From CBFHOS01 sp965657645 (GTDB lineage: Bacteria; Pseudomonadota; Alphaproteobacteria; Puniceispirillales; Puniceispirillaceae), in assembly GCA_965657645.1 (NCBI GenBank), contig CBFHOS010000006.1, positions 1 through 64,000 of the forward strand: a stretch of DNA of 64,000 nucleotides, written 5' to 3'. Positions 8,022 through 17,329 of the stretch are shown here, in pieces. The notes under the pieces are model-generated. The model made no database searches. It saw nothing but the letters and a program-made list of their open reading frames with translations, and was not told where the DNA came from. The number at the start of each line of letters is the position of its first letter. Position 1 is the first letter of the stretch. The position numbers and the translations under genes are program-made.

Positions 8022-8921
8022 ATGGCGGCTAGCATTCAACAGATCCAGCAGGCGGCGCGTGATTGGTCAATCGAGGTTACGCCCACAGGCGCGACTAAAA
8101 TCGAGAGTTTTCGCGATTGCCTTGCGCCGGGGACCACGGTGAATGTGACATTTCTGCCCGGCTCCGATCCACAGGATACGATTGCCGTTGCCCAGCGCCT
8201 CCATAATGACGGGATGAAGCCTGTACCGCATCTAGCGGCGCGCTCACTGCGAGATTCGAACCAGCTGGATGAGCTGTTATCTGCCTATGCCAAAGACTGC
8301 GGCGTCAGTGAAGTTCTGTGCATTGGCGGCGGCGTTGACAAGCCGGTGGGCCAGTTCAGCTCGACCATGGAATTATTGGCAACTGGCCTCATTCAAAAAC
8401 ATGGCATTCGCTCTATTGGTGTTGCCGGTCATCCAGAAGGCAGTCCAGATATCAGCGATGATGAGATTGCCGAGGCCTTGGGCGCCAAGAACGATCTAGC
8501 CAAATCTGAGGGGCTGGATCTCTATATCGAGACACAGTTCTGTTTTGAGGCTGATATCGTGCTGGCATGGGAAAAGGCCGCGCGTGAGGCGGGTAATGCA
8601 TTGCCAATCCGCATTGGTATTCCGGGTCCGGCAACAATCAAAACCCTATTCCGCTTTGCCCAGATTTCGGGTATTGGCCCGTCCATGCGCTTCATTGCCA
8701 AACAGGCGAAAAATGTTGCGAAACTAATGACCGTGCAATCACCACATTTGTTGCTGGATGGCCTCGCTGAGGGCATGGCGAATGACCCAGATTGCCTGAT
8801 TAAACATTTCCATTTTTATCCGTTCGGCGGCTTTGCCAAAACCGCGGCCTATGCACAGGCGATCGCCGACGGAAACATCTCTGCCCTGCCAAAAGGCGGG
8901 TTTGAAATCAACGCTTCCTAG
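8022..8921 (+). CDS. Methylenetetrahydrofolate reductase (MetF)-like protein
   Basis: A 299-residue TIM-barrel protein resembling the MTHFR/MetF family, which interconverts methyl- and methylene-tetrahydrofolate with FAD. Supporting stretches are VNVTFLPGSDPQDTI, VPHLAARSL, VLCIGGGVDKPVGQFSSTMELL, IGVAGHPEGSPDISDDEI, YIETQFCFEADIVLAWEKA and RIGIPGPATIKTL. I chose the ATG at 8022, which has GTGAGG eight bases upstream; a GTG at 7977 would add 15 residues. In this cassette the likely direction is oxidative: methyl-tetrahydrofolate made by the next gene's product would become methylene-tetrahydrofolate. It is divergent from E. coli MetF, so it is probably a dedicated paralogue. Confidence 0.83.
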   Translation: MAASIQQIQQAARDWSIEVTPTGATKIESFRDCLAPGTTVNVTFLPGSDPQDTIAVAQRLHNDGMKPVPHLAARSLRDSNQLDELLSAYAKDCGVSEVLCIGGGVDKPVGQFSSTMELLATGLIQKHGIRSIGVAGHPEGSPDISDDEIAEALGAKNDLAKSEGLDLYIETQFCFEADIVLAWEKAAREAGNALPIRIGIPGPATIKTLFRFAQISGIGPSMRFIAKQAKNVAKLMTVQSPHLLLDGLAEGMANDPDCLIKHFHFYPFGGFAKTAAYAQAIADGNISALPKGGFEINAS

Positions 8922-8943
8922 TGTTTCATCCAAGGAGTTCACT

Positions 8944-9837
8944 ATGACCAAAACACTTATCTCGTCTGACAAGCAAGAAATCACTATCGGTTTTGACTCA
9001 CCTTTTTGTGTGATTGGTGAGCGTATTAACCCCACAGGTCGTAAACTTTTGGCGGCTGAGATGGCGGCTGGTGATTATAGCCGGGTGATTTCTGATGCGC
9101 TGGCACAGGTTGAGGCAGGGGCAACAATGCTGGACGTGAATGCGGGTATTCCGATGGCGGATGAGCCAGCTATTCTGGCCGAGTCAATCAAGCTGGTTCA
9201 AGACGCGGTTGACGTGCCACTGGCGATCGATAGCTCTATTGTTGCCGCATTAGAGGCTGGCTTGGCGGTCTATAAGGGCAAGCCATTGGTCAATTCGGTA
9301 ACGGGCGAGGAAGAGCGGCTAGAGGTTGTTCTGCCTCTCGTTAAAAAATACGGCGCGGCTGTTGTGGCGATCTCTAATGACGAAACCGGCATTTCAGAAG
9401 ACCCGAACGTGCGTTATGAGGTTGCCAAGAAAATTGTCGAGCGGGCCGAGGATTATGGCATCCCGCGTGAGGACGTTATTGTTGATCCCCTGATCATGCC
9501 GGTTGGCGCGATTAATCTTGCTGGTCGTTCGGCGCTGGATCTGATCATCCGTCTACGTAACGAGCTTAAGGTCAACACCACTTGTGGTGCGTCTAACATT
9601 TCGTTTGGTTTGCCAAATCGTCATGGCTTGAACGCGGCGTTCCTATCGATGGCGGCTGGTGCGGGACTGACTTCTGCGATCATGAACCCACTTCACGCCG
9701 AAGAAATGACAGGTATAATGGGTGCCAATGTAATGAACGGTAATGACCCTGAATGCCGCCGCTGGATTAACAAATTCCGTGAGGCGCCGGCTGAAGGAGA
9801 ACGTGAACGCCGTCAGACCCGCCGCCGCCGCGCCTAG
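8944..9837 (+). CDS. Methyltetrahydrofolate:corrinoid methyltransferase (pterin-binding domain)
   Basis: A 297-residue TIM-barrel protein of the pterin-binding family (dihydropteroate synthase-like; MeTr/MtgA/AcsE type). Typical motifs are VIGERINPTGRKLL at about residues 23-36, MLDVNAGIP, PLAIDSSIVAALEAGL, PLVNSVTGEEERL, AISNDETGIS, DPLIMPVG and NTTCGASNISFGLPNR. The ATG at 8944 follows a strong AAGGAG; the frame is open further upstream but overlaps the MetF-like gene. It is predicted to pass the methyl group from the methylated corrinoid protein to tetrahydrofolate. The C-terminus ends in an arginine-rich tail (EGERERRQTRRRRA), a feature shared with two other proteins of the proposed pathway. 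Confidence 0.9.
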   Translation: MTKTLISSDKQEITIGFDSPFCVIGERINPTGRKLLAAEMAAGDYSRVISDALAQVEAGATMLDVNAGIPMADEPAILAESIKLVQDAVDVPLAIDSSIVAALEAGLAVYKGKPLVNSVTGEEERLEVVLPLVKKYGAAVVAISNDETGISEDPNVRYEVAKKIVERAEDYGIPREDVIVDPLIMPVGAINLAGRSALDLIIRLRNELKVNTTCGASNISFGLPNRHGLNAAFLSMAAGAGLTSAIMNPLHAEEMTGIMGANVMNGNDPECRRWINKFREAPAEGERERRQTRRRRA

Positions 9838-9884
9838 CAAATATGCCTCATTTGGGGCATTTGTAACCGAATAATGGACCAGAT

Positions 9885-11957
9885 ATGGCTGATGAAGAAT
9901 TGATCCCAGACCCATCATCTCTGGACGCATCATCTAACGATGTGGCGACTGGTGAGGTGAAAATTGTTTTCACCCCGTCGGGACGTCAGGGAAATGTCGC
10001 GGCTGGCACTACGGTGCTACAGGCGGCGCGTACGNNNNNNNNNNCTGTTTGCGGTGGTCGCGCGATGTGTGGACGCTGTCAGGTCGATGTTGGGACAGGT
10101 GAATTTGCCAAGCATGGCATTAATTCTGGGCCAAGCTGTCTTGGTGATGTGACCGCCGTTGAAACCCGCTATGCCGATAAACGCGGTATGGCAGAGGGGC
10201 GGCGCCTGTCGTGCCAGTCAAAGCTACTCCATAGTGTGGTCATTGATGTGCCACCAGAAAGCCAGGTTCATAATCAACTTGTGCGTAAGGATGCTGATGA
10301 TCGGCAGATCGAGATGGATCCGATTGTCCGGCTGTGTCTTGTCGAAGTGCGCGAGCCCGATATGCATGAGCCATCCGGAGATTTCCGCCGCCTAGCCGAG
10401 GCACTGGTGGATCAGTGGCCAGATCGTGTAACCGGCGAGATTACGTGTGACCTTCATATCCTACAGGATCTGCAACCTGCTCTGCGGGCCGGTAAATGGC
10501 AGGTAACAGTTGCGCTTCGTGATGGGCATCATGTTGCTGGCATCTGGCCGGGCCTAAAGGACCGGGTGGCGGGCATTGCCATCGATGTTGGCTCGACCAC
10601 GATGTCGGCGCATCTATGCGATATGGCAACGGGCAATGTGCTGGCTTCGACCGGCGCGATGAATCCGCAAATCCGTTTTGGCGAAGATCTGATGAGCCGG
10701 GTGTCCTATGGCATCATGAACCCCGGTGGCCATGTTGAAATGAACAAGGCAATCATCGAGGGGCTGCAATTACTGATCGCGGGTGCGGCTGAACAGGCTG
10801 GCCTGTTGCTTGAGGATGTTGTCGAGTTGGTGTTGGTTGGTAATCCGGTCATGCACCATCTATTGCTGGGGATTGATCCGGTTGAGTTAGGCGGTGCGCC
10901 GTTTGCGCTTGCTGTCGATACCTCGCTTGAATTCAAGGCGTCTGAGCTAGGCATCAAAGCACATAAAGGGTGCCGCGTTTATATCCTGCCATGTATCGCT
11001 GGACATGTTGGCGCCGATGCCGCTGGTGTGGTGCTGGCTGAGGCCCCGCAAAAGGGTGATAAGAAAACCCTTGTTATTGATGTGGGAACAAACGCCGAGA
11101 TAGTTGTCGGTAATCGGGAACGCTTGTTGGCGGCCTCATCACCGACTGGCCCTGCCTTTGAGGGGGCCCAAATTTCGTCTGGCCAGCGTGCCGCGCCCGG
11201 GGCGATCGAACGTATTCGTATTGATAAAGACACGCTAGAGCCGCGCTTTCGGGTGATTGGCGTCGATCTTTGGTCGGATGAGGATGGCTTTGATGAGGCG
11301 GTAAAGGCAACCGGCATCACTGGCATTTGTGGGTCTGGTATCATCGAGGTATTAGGCGAGATGTTTCTGGCCGAAATCCTGTCTACGGATGGGGTGATTG
11401 ATGGGGCGATGACGGCGCGTAATCCGCGGGTTGAAAAGGATGGGCGAACCTTCGCCTATCGTGTCTCGGAAAATGTTGTGGTGACACAGAATGATGTGCG
11501 GGCCATTCAACTGGCCAAGGCGGCGCTTTATGCTGGCTTTAGGTTGCTGATGGATAAGATGGATATCACCGAGATTGACCGTGTTGTTCTTGCCGGAGCC
11601 TTTGGTACGCATATTGATCCAAAATATGCGATGGTTCTGGGGATGGTTCCAGATTGTATGCTGGAAAATGTGCGGGCGGCTGGTAACTCGGCTGGTGCGG
11701 GGGCCAGAATGGCTCTGCTCAACAAGGCGGCACGGCGTGAAATCGAAGAGGTTGTCCGCAGAATTGAAAAGATCGAAACAGCGGTGGAGCCATCGTTCCA
11801 AGATCATTTCGTCAAGGCAATGGCCATTCCGCATAAGAGCGATCCTTATGCCAAGCTGGCTAGCGAGGTCGATTTGCCAGCCCGTATTCTAACCGCACAG
11901 GATGCGCCCGCAATTGAAGGTGGCCGCCGCCGTGGTGGCCGCCGCCGCACGTCTTAG
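9885..11957 (+). CDS. 2Fe-2S / ASKHA-domain corrinoid activation protein (DUF4445, RACE/RamA-type), interrupted by 10 Ns
   Basis: Reductive activator that rescues inactive Co(II) corrinoid to Co(I) using an iron-sulfur cluster and ATP. An N-terminal plant-type ferredoxin domain has cysteines at 56, 62, 65 and 110 (VCGGRAMCGRC and RRLSCQSK). The C-terminal DUF4445 ASKHA ATPase contains AIDVGSTTMSAHLCD, VIDVGTNAEIV, SSPTGPAFEGAQIS, GICGSGIIEVL and VVLAGAFGTHIDP. A run of 10 Ns at 10035-10044 lies just before Cys56. The frame is kept, but about three residues seem missing compared with family proteins, so the Ns are probably a placeholder. The C-terminus is arginine-rich (GGRRRGGRRRTS). It is the last gene of the cassette and converges with ccmD. 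Confidence 0.9.
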   Translation: MADEELIPDPSSLDASSNDVATGEVKIVFTPSGRQGNVAAGTTVLQAARTXXXXVCGGRAMCGRCQVDVGTGEFAKHGINSGPSCLGDVTAVETRYADKRGMAEGRRLSCQSKLLHSVVIDVPPESQVHNQLVRKDADDRQIEMDPIVRLCLVEVREPDMHEPSGDFRRLAEALVDQWPDRVTGEITCDLHILQDLQPALRAGKWQVTVALRDGHHVAGIWPGLKDRVAGIAIDVGSTTMSAHLCDMATGNVLASTGAMNPQIRFGEDLMSRVSYGIMNPGGHVEMNKAIIEGLQLLIAGAAEQAGLLLEDVVELVLVGNPVMHHLLLGIDPVELGGAPFALAVDTSLEFKASELGIKAHKGCRVYILPCIAGHVGADAAGVVLAEAPQKGDKKTLVIDVGTNAEIVVGNRERLLAASSPTGPAFEGAQISSGQRAAPGAIERIRIDKDTLEPRFRVIGVDLWSDEDGFDEAVKATGITGICGSGIIEVLGEMFLAEILSTDGVIDGAMTARNPRVEKDGRTFAYRVSENVVVTQNDVRAIQLAKAALYAGFRLLMDKMDITEIDRVVLAGAFGTHIDPKYAMVLGMVPDCMLENVRAAGNSAGAGARMALLNKAARREIEEVVRRIEKIETAVEPSFQDHFVKAMAIPHKSDPYAKLASEVDLPARILTAQDAPAIEGGRRRGGRRRTS
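10035..10044. other. Assembly gap (10 Ns) inside a coding region
   Basis: Ten consecutive Ns in the ferredoxin domain of the corrinoid activator. The reading frame continues across it. Comparison with the usual spacing before the VCGGR motif suggests the true gap is about 9 bases longer, which would also preserve the frame. It marks the sequence as a draft or metagenome assembly. Confidence 0.95.
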
Positions 11958-11959
11958 GG

Positions 11960-12112
11960 TTATTTTTCGGTGAGGGATTTAAGCTGGGCCGCGGCGCGTT
12001 TGGCGCGTGCGTAACTGCTGTAACCTAGCCAGATCATGCCAATCGCGGTGACGCCATAGCACGGCCAGACAAAAAGCGCATAACCGCCCATGTCAAAGAA
12101 TGCCCCGATCAT
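11960..12112 (-). CDS. ccmD: Heme exporter protein CcmD
   Basis: A 50-residue protein with one central membrane helix, MGGYALFVWPCYGVTAIGMI, followed by a positively charged tail (ARAKRAAAQLKSLTEK). This is the standard CcmD layout. CcmD releases holo-CcmE from the CcmABC heme export complex during cytochrome c maturation. Its ATG overlaps the ccmC stop as ATGA at 12109-12112, which indicates translational coupling. Confidence 0.88.
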   Translation of the reverse strand: MIGAFFDMGGYALFVWPCYGVTAIGMIWLGYSSYARAKRAAAQLKSLTEK

Positions 12113-12831
12113 TTGTCACCACCCTTTAGCCCGATTGCGGCAATCCGGCGTTCGGCTAGCTGTGCCTTTATGCGCCAGATGACGATGAGGGCGAAAAACC
12201 CGTGAAAGCCAACAAGCATAAGCAAAAGCGGTACAAGCATCGCGCTATCAATGGCAACGCCGCCGCTTCTAAGCAGGCTAGCTGGCTGGTGCAGAGTGTT
12301 CCACCAATCGACTGAGAATTTAACAATTGGCACATTAATCAAACCGACGAGTGCCAATAGGGCGGCGGGGCGGCTACCACGCTCGCGCCGGTCAAAACCA
12401 TCGGCGAGGGCCATGACCCCAAGATAGAAAAAGAACAGGATCAGCATCGAGGTCAGGCGTGCATCCCACACCCACCAAGCACCCCACATTGGCTTGCCCC
12501 AGAAGGCGCCGGTAATGAGCGTCAATAGCGCGAACAAAGCGCCAACAGGTGCAATCGCCCGCAACGCCAGATCGGCCAGAGGGTGACGCCAGACAACATA
12601 AAACAATCCAGACAGCCCGAGCGCGACATATCCAATGCTAGCCAGCCATGCCGCTGGCACATGCACATACATGATCCGTACAGTCTCGCCTTGCTGGTAA
12701 TCAGCGGGCGAGGCATAGAGACCATAATATAATCCAGCCGCAATCAAACCGAACGTCAGCAACGCTAACGGCTTGGTAATTCTATCGGCAATCCGCACAA
12801 AGCGGGTTGGGTTGGCAAAATAATCAAACAT
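12109..12831 (-). CDS. ccmC: Heme transporter CcmC
   Basis: A 240-residue polytopic inner membrane protein that delivers heme to CcmE. The tryptophan-rich WWD signature appears as WGAWWVWDARLTS, and six hydrophobic segments are visible. I start it at 12831 because MFDYFANPTRFVRIADRI is the normal N-terminus of alphaproteobacterial CcmC; an upstream in-frame start at 12927 would add 32 residues of non-conserved sequence overlapping ccmB. It lies between ccmB and ccmD in a ccmA-B-C-D operon. Confidence 0.93.
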   Translation of the reverse strand: MFDYFANPTRFVRIADRITKPLALLTFGLIAAGLYYGLYASPADYQQGETVRIMYVHVPAAWLASIGYVALGLSGLFYVVWRHPLADLALRAIAPVGALFALLTLITGAFWGKPMWGAWWVWDARLTSMLILFFFYLGVMALADGFDRRERGSRPAALLALVGLINVPIVKFSVDWWNTLHQPASLLRSGGVAIDSAMLVPLLLMLVGFHGFFALIVIWRIKAQLAERRIAAIGLKGGDK

Positions 12832-12898
12832 CACTGACCGATATAGATGCTTTTGGCAAAAGCGCAATATGCCTGCCCTATGTTTGGGGCGAGATTTA

Positions 12899-13567
12899 TC
12901 ATAATCCGATTTCCTCGTCGATTTCACGCAATGCCGCCGCGCCGATCAATGGCGCTAGTGCTAGCAATATGGCGACCACCGCGCCAAGCAACATCAAATG
13001 CGGCGAGATCAGGGTTGCGCTGGCGGAGGCAAGCACGCCGAAAATGAGAATTGGTACAGCGAGTGGCAAGACCAGCAACGCCATTAACGCACCGCCGCGC
13101 CGCGCCCCTTGGGCCAATCCCGCACCAATAACACCGAGTAATGTCAGCCCCATCGTACCAAGCAATAACGACAGTAACAGCCCGGCAATAAGCCCTAGGT
13201 CGATTTGCAATAATATGCCCATGACCGGCGTTGCAAGCACCAATGGCAGTGCGGTTACAAGCCAGTGTGCGATTGCCTTTGCGACAACGTAATAAGGCAG
13301 GGAGAGCGCCGATAAGGTGACTTGATCGAGCCAGCCAGAGCGCACGTCACCGGCAAATATCCGTTCAAAGCCAGCCAAGATTGACAACAGGGCGGCAATC
13401 CAGATGATTGGGATGGCTAGGGGTGCGAGAACGCTGGCCTCGGGGCCGATTGCGAGTGGGAATAATGTGACGATGATCACAAAAAACACCAGCATGACCG
13501 CGCTATCCAGTCGCCCCGCCCATGATATCACAAGATCACGTCTAATTTGGCGCAGAAACCCGTTCAT
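12899..13567 (-). CDS. ccmB: Heme exporter subunit CcmB
   Basis: A 222-residue membrane protein with about six hydrophobic segments. CcmB is the permease that works with the CcmA ATPase. Its N-terminus MNGFLRQIRRDLVISW, the block IIWIAALLSILAGFERIFAGD and the segment LSLPYYVVAKAIAHWL are typical of the family. The ATG at 13567 overlaps the ccmA stop (TGATG), so the genes are coupled. A GTG one codon earlier is possible. Confidence 0.93.
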   Translation of the reverse strand: MNGFLRQIRRDLVISWAGRLDSAVMLVFFVIIVTLFPLAIGPEASVLAPLAIPIIWIAALLSILAGFERIFAGDVRSGWLDQVTLSALSLPYYVVAKAIAHWLVTALPLVLATPVMGILLQIDLGLIAGLLLSLLLGTMGLTLLGVIGAGLAQGARRGGALMALLVLPLAVPILIFGVLASASATLISPHLMLLGAVVAILLALAPLIGAAALREIDEEIGL

Positions 13568-14283
13568 CACTGCCCCGCCATGTCGGTTAGGGCCAGAGTG
13601 CTAGCGGTAAATTGGGCATGCTTGCCCTTTTTGTTTGACCCATTTTTATCCGAGGTTGGACCGAGCGGCAGGTGGGTGGCGGCCAATACCATGCCGCCCG
13701 CCAATAAATGCGCGGTGATGGCATCATCCAACGCCCTGATCGCGGCGCTATCGAGACCGATATTAGGCTCGTCCAACAACCATAATGCATCACTTGGGCC
13801 CAGCAATAGGCGGCATAATGCAAGGCGACGGCGTTGGCCACGCGATAGCATCGCCGCCGGTAAATCCGCATATGAGGCCGCGTCAAATTGGGTAAGGGCG
13901 GCATCTATCGCCGCTGGGCTAGCATCATAACCGTTGATTACGGCCCAATCAGCAAGATCGCCACGTCCCGCTAGCACAGGCGATAACCCATCGGCATGCC
14001 CGACATAACATAGAGGCTGGTGACAGGTGATGGAGCCAGAAAAAATGTCTAATCGGCCAGCGATAGCGCGGAGCAATGACGATTTGCCGCAGCCGTTAGG
14101 TCCGGTCAATAATGTGATTTCGCCAGCCGACATTTGATGGCTTAGGCCGCGTTGGAGCGCACGATCACCGCGCACCAAAGTGATATCATCTATCACTAGG
14201 CGTGGATCGCCGCGCTCGCCCATTCTGGATGCTTTACCACCAGAATTTGGCTTATCGGTTACAGATTTTTGCGTCACATTCAT
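13567..14283 (-). CDS. ccmA: Heme exporter ATP-binding protein CcmA
   Basis: A 238-residue ABC ATPase that powers release of heme-loaded CcmE. Walker A is GPNGCGKSS at about residues 59-67, the signature is LSRGQRRR, and Walker B is ALWLLDEPNIGLD. The first 25 residues are polar and not conserved, so the start could instead be the ATG giving MGERGDPRL. It is the first gene of ccmABCD, divergent from acnA, an arrangement common in alphaproteobacteria. The other ccm genes (E-I) are not in this window. Confidence 0.92.
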   Translation of the reverse strand: MNVTQKSVTDKPNSGGKASRMGERGDPRLVIDDITLVRGDRALQRGLSHQMSAGEITLLTGPNGCGKSSLLRAIAGRLDIFSGSITCHQPLCYVGHADGLSPVLAGRGDLADWAVINGYDASPAAIDAALTQFDAASYADLPAAMLSRGQRRRLALCRLLLGPSDALWLLDEPNIGLDSAAIRALDDAITAHLLAGGMVLAATHLPLGPTSDKNGSNKKGKHAQFTASTLALTDMAGQ

Positions 14284-14586
14284 GCGCCTATCTAGCCCTA
14301 AAGGTCCCGCTGGTCTAGGGATTATTCAAACTTTAACGTCAAATCAAAACGCTTCAAGGATGATTATATCGCGGACGATTGGCGCGGGTATTGGGCGGCG
14401 CTGGTTAATCTTGACCACGGCGTCGAAATTGGCTGGAAAAAAGCAGTGCTTTGGGCTATACGTTACGCGACCGCTTTGAGGCACTCCTCGGGTTGGCCGT
14501 TCTGCCTTCGGCGCTATGATTTGCCGTTCAGAGGCGGAAACTTTTTATTTTGACCGCGTGTGAACGCATTTCAGAGGAGGTCCGCC
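14284..14586. other. Intergenic region between ccmA and acnA
   Basis: About 300 bp between divergent genes. It must hold both promoters, but I see no convincing -35/-10 pair, riboswitch or small gene. The acnA end carries a strong ribosome binding site (AGAGGAGG). Short open frames here show no recognisable protein. Confidence 0.5.
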
Positions 14587-17259
14587 ATGTCACAGACATT
14601 GCGCGATGCCTGCCGCGCCTCATTGGCTGTCGGCGGCAAGGATTACAAATATTATTCACTAGCAGCCTTGGCAGAGACTTATCCGTCATTGTCGCGCCTG
14701 CCATATTCACTCAAAGTTTTGCTCGAAAACCTGTTGCGCAACCAAGATGGTGGTTCGGTTACGACCGCTGATATCGAGGCGTTGGCAAAGTGGGCCGAAG
14801 GCGGCGAGAGCGGCGAGATTGCATTCCGCCCATCACGCGTTTTGATGCAGGATTTCACCGGTGTTCCAGCCGTTGTTGATTTGGCGGCGATGCGCGATGC
14901 GATGAGCAAGATTGGTGGCAATCCTGAAAAGATTAACCCGCTATCACCTGTCGATCTGGTTATTGACCATTCGGTTATGGTCGATCATTCCGGCGGTGCT
15001 GGTTCTGCGGCCAAAAACGTTGCGCTGGAATTTTCGCGCAATCAGGAACGCTATGAATTCCTTCGTTGGGGCGCGAGTGCCTTTACTAATTTCCGCGTTG
15101 TTCCTCCTGGAACTGGCATCTGTCACCAGGTTAACCTTGAATATCTAGCCCAGACAGTGTGGACCCGTGAAGAGAATGGCGAAACCATCGCCTATCCGGA
15201 TTCGGTTGTTGGTACAGATAGCCACACAACTATGGTTAATGGCCTTGCCGTTCTTGGTTGGGGTGTTGGCGGTATCGAGGCTGAGGCCGCAATGCTTGGC
15301 CAGCCTATCTCAATGCTTGTGCCTGATGTTATTGGCTTCCGGCTTGATGGCCGTCTTCCAGAAGGCGCAACCGCGACTGATTTGGTGCTGATGATTGTTG
15401 AAGCACTTCGCAAGCGCGGTGTTGTTGGTAAATTTGTCGAGTTTTACGGACCGGGCCTTGACCAGCTGTCATTGGCTGATCGTGCGACCATTGCCAACAT
15501 GGCCCCTGAATATGGTGCGACATGCGGCTTTTTCCCGATCGATTCAGAAACATTGAACTATCTACGCCTAACCGGCCGTGATGATGACCGTGTTGCTCTG
15601 GTTGAGGCCTATGCAAAGGCCCAGGGCATGTGGCGCGACAGTGCCGCTGCCGATCCGCATTTCACCGACACATTGAGCTTGGTGCTGGATGATGTTGTGC
15701 CGTCTATGGCTGGTCCAAAGCGTCCACAAGACCGCGTTGCTCTGCCTGATGTTGCCAATTCATTCGCTGGTACATTGAAAGACAGCACATCGCGCGCCAC
15801 ACCAAAGTCAGTCGCCGTTGCCGGTAGCGATTATGAGCTTAGTGATGGTGATGTGGTGATTGCCGCGATTACATCTTGCACGAACACATCGAACCCATCG
15901 GTTCTGGTGGCGGCTGGATTGGTTGCAAAGGCGGCGCATGAACGCGGTCTGACTGTAAAGCCGTGGGTGAAAACCTCGCTGGCACCGGGTAGCCAAGTTG
16001 TAACAGCCTATCTTGATAAGGCCGGATTGAGCGAGCATCTTGATGCGCTTGGTTTCAATACGGTTGGTTATGGTTGTACCACCTGTATCGGTAACTCTGG
16101 CCCGATTGACGCCCCTCTTGCCGAGGCGGTGGAGAATGGTGAGCTGGTTGTGACGTCGGTATTGTCTGGTAACCGTAACTTTGAAGGTCGGATTAGCCCG
16201 CATGTAGCGGCTAATTATCTTGCCTCACCTCCATTGGTTGTGGCCTATGCGCTGGCTGGTTCAGTGTCACGCGTGATGGGCGACGAGCCGCTTGGTCAGG
16301 ATCAGGATGGCAACGACGTTTATCTGGCTGATATTTGGCCAACCAACGAGGAAATCCGCGCTGTTGTTGATGATGTTATTTCGGCTGAAATGTTCCGCTC
16401 GCGTTATGGCAACGTGTTTGACGGTACCGCTGAATGGCAGGCGATTAACACGTCTGGTGGTCTGACTTATGATTGGAATAGCGGTTCTACCTATGTACAG
16501 AACCCGCCATATTTTGAGGGTATGACCCGCGAAGTACCTGAAGGTGCAAGCGATATCGAGAATGCACGCATTCTGGCGCTATTGGGGGATTCAATCACCA
16601 CCGACCATATCTCACCGGCAGGTTCTATCGCCCGTGATACGCCGGCGGCTGATTTCCTCACCGATCATCAGGTGCGTCCGGTTGATTTCAACTCATTTGG
16701 CTCACGGCGTGGTAATCACCAAGTGATGATGCGCGGTACCTTTGCCAATATCCGCCTTAAAAACATGGCGGCAACGGGAACCACGGGTGGTTTTGCCCGC
16801 CATGTGCCAACCGGTGATGTGGCCCCTCTATATGATGTGGCGATGCGTTACGCGGACGAGAACACGCCGCTTATCGTTATTGGCGGCAAGGAATATGGAA
16901 CAGGCTCTAGCCGTGACTGGGCCGCAAAGGGCACACGCCTTTTGGGTGTTAAAGCAGTCATCGCCGAGAGCTTTGAGCGTATTCACCGTTCTAACCTGAT
17001 CGGTATGGGTGTGTTGCCATTGCAATTCCCTGAGGGTGTTGGTCGTGAATCGCTTGGTCTTACCGGCGATGAGTCAATCTCGCTAAGCGGTCTTGCTGGC
17101 GGTGTTGAGGCAGGCATGACGGTTACGGCAACCATTACCTTTGGTGATGGACGCACAACCGAAATTGAACTGCTAGCCAGAATAGATACTGATGGTGAAG
17201 CCACCTACTTCAAGAATGGCGGCATTCTCCATTACGTCCTGCGCCAACTAGCAGCCTAA
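14587..17259 (+). CDS. acnA: Aconitate hydratase A
   Basis: An 890-residue [4Fe-4S] enzyme that isomerises citrate and isocitrate in the TCA cycle. The three cluster cysteines are visible in ITSCTNTSNPSVL and GYGCTTCIGNSGPI. Substrate-binding blocks include GTDSHTTMVNGLAVLGWGVGG and the C-terminal swivel-domain motif GSSRDWAAKG with ESFERIHRSNLIGMG. The ATG at 14587 is preceded by AGAGGAGG; a GTG 27 bases upstream is in frame but less likely. A strong intrinsic terminator follows within 10 bases. Length matches the AcnA/IRP family, not AcnB. Confidence 0.97.
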   Translation: MSQTLRDACRASLAVGGKDYKYYSLAALAETYPSLSRLPYSLKVLLENLLRNQDGGSVTTADIEALAKWAEGGESGEIAFRPSRVLMQDFTGVPAVVDLAAMRDAMSKIGGNPEKINPLSPVDLVIDHSVMVDHSGGAGSAAKNVALEFSRNQERYEFLRWGASAFTNFRVVPPGTGICHQVNLEYLAQTVWTREENGETIAYPDSVVGTDSHTTMVNGLAVLGWGVGGIEAEAAMLGQPISMLVPDVIGFRLDGRLPEGATATDLVLMIVEALRKRGVVGKFVEFYGPGLDQLSLADRATIANMAPEYGATCGFFPIDSETLNYLRLTGRDDDRVALVEAYAKAQGMWRDSAAADPHFTDTLSLVLDDVVPSMAGPKRPQDRVALPDVANSFAGTLKDSTSRATPKSVAVAGSDYELSDGDVVIAAITSCTNTSNPSVLVAAGLVAKAAHERGLTVKPWVKTSLAPGSQVVTAYLDKAGLSEHLDALGFNTVGYGCTTCIGNSGPIDAPLAEAVENGELVVTSVLSGNRNFEGRISPHVAANYLASPPLVVAYALAGSVSRVMGDEPLGQDQDGNDVYLADIWPTNEEIRAVVDDVISAEMFRSRYGNVFDGTAEWQAINTSGGLTYDWNSGSTYVQNPPYFEGMTREVPEGASDIENARILALLGDSITTDHISPAGSIARDTPAADFLTDHQVRPVDFNSFGSRRGNHQVMMRGTFANIRLKNMAATGTTGGFARHVPTGDVAPLYDVAMRYADENTPLIVIGGKEYGTGSSRDWAAKGTRLLGVKAVIAESFERIHRSNLIGMGVLPLQFPEGVGRESLGLTGDESISLSGLAGGVEAGMTVTATITFGDGRTTEIELLARIDTDGEATYFKNGGILHYVLRQLAA

Positions 17260-17264
17260 ATCAT

Positions 17265-17295
17265 AACCCCCGCCAGCACCGCTGGCGGGGGTTTT
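17265..17295 (+). terminator. Intrinsic terminator of acnA
   Basis: A perfect 13-bp stem (AACCCCCGCCAGC paired with GCTGGCGGGGGTT) with a three-base ACC loop, ending in TTTT. It starts five bases after the acnA stop. Confidence 0.93.
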
Positions 17296-17329
17296 CCCTT
17301 TCATAGTTTTCACCCCACTGTTCTTGCTG

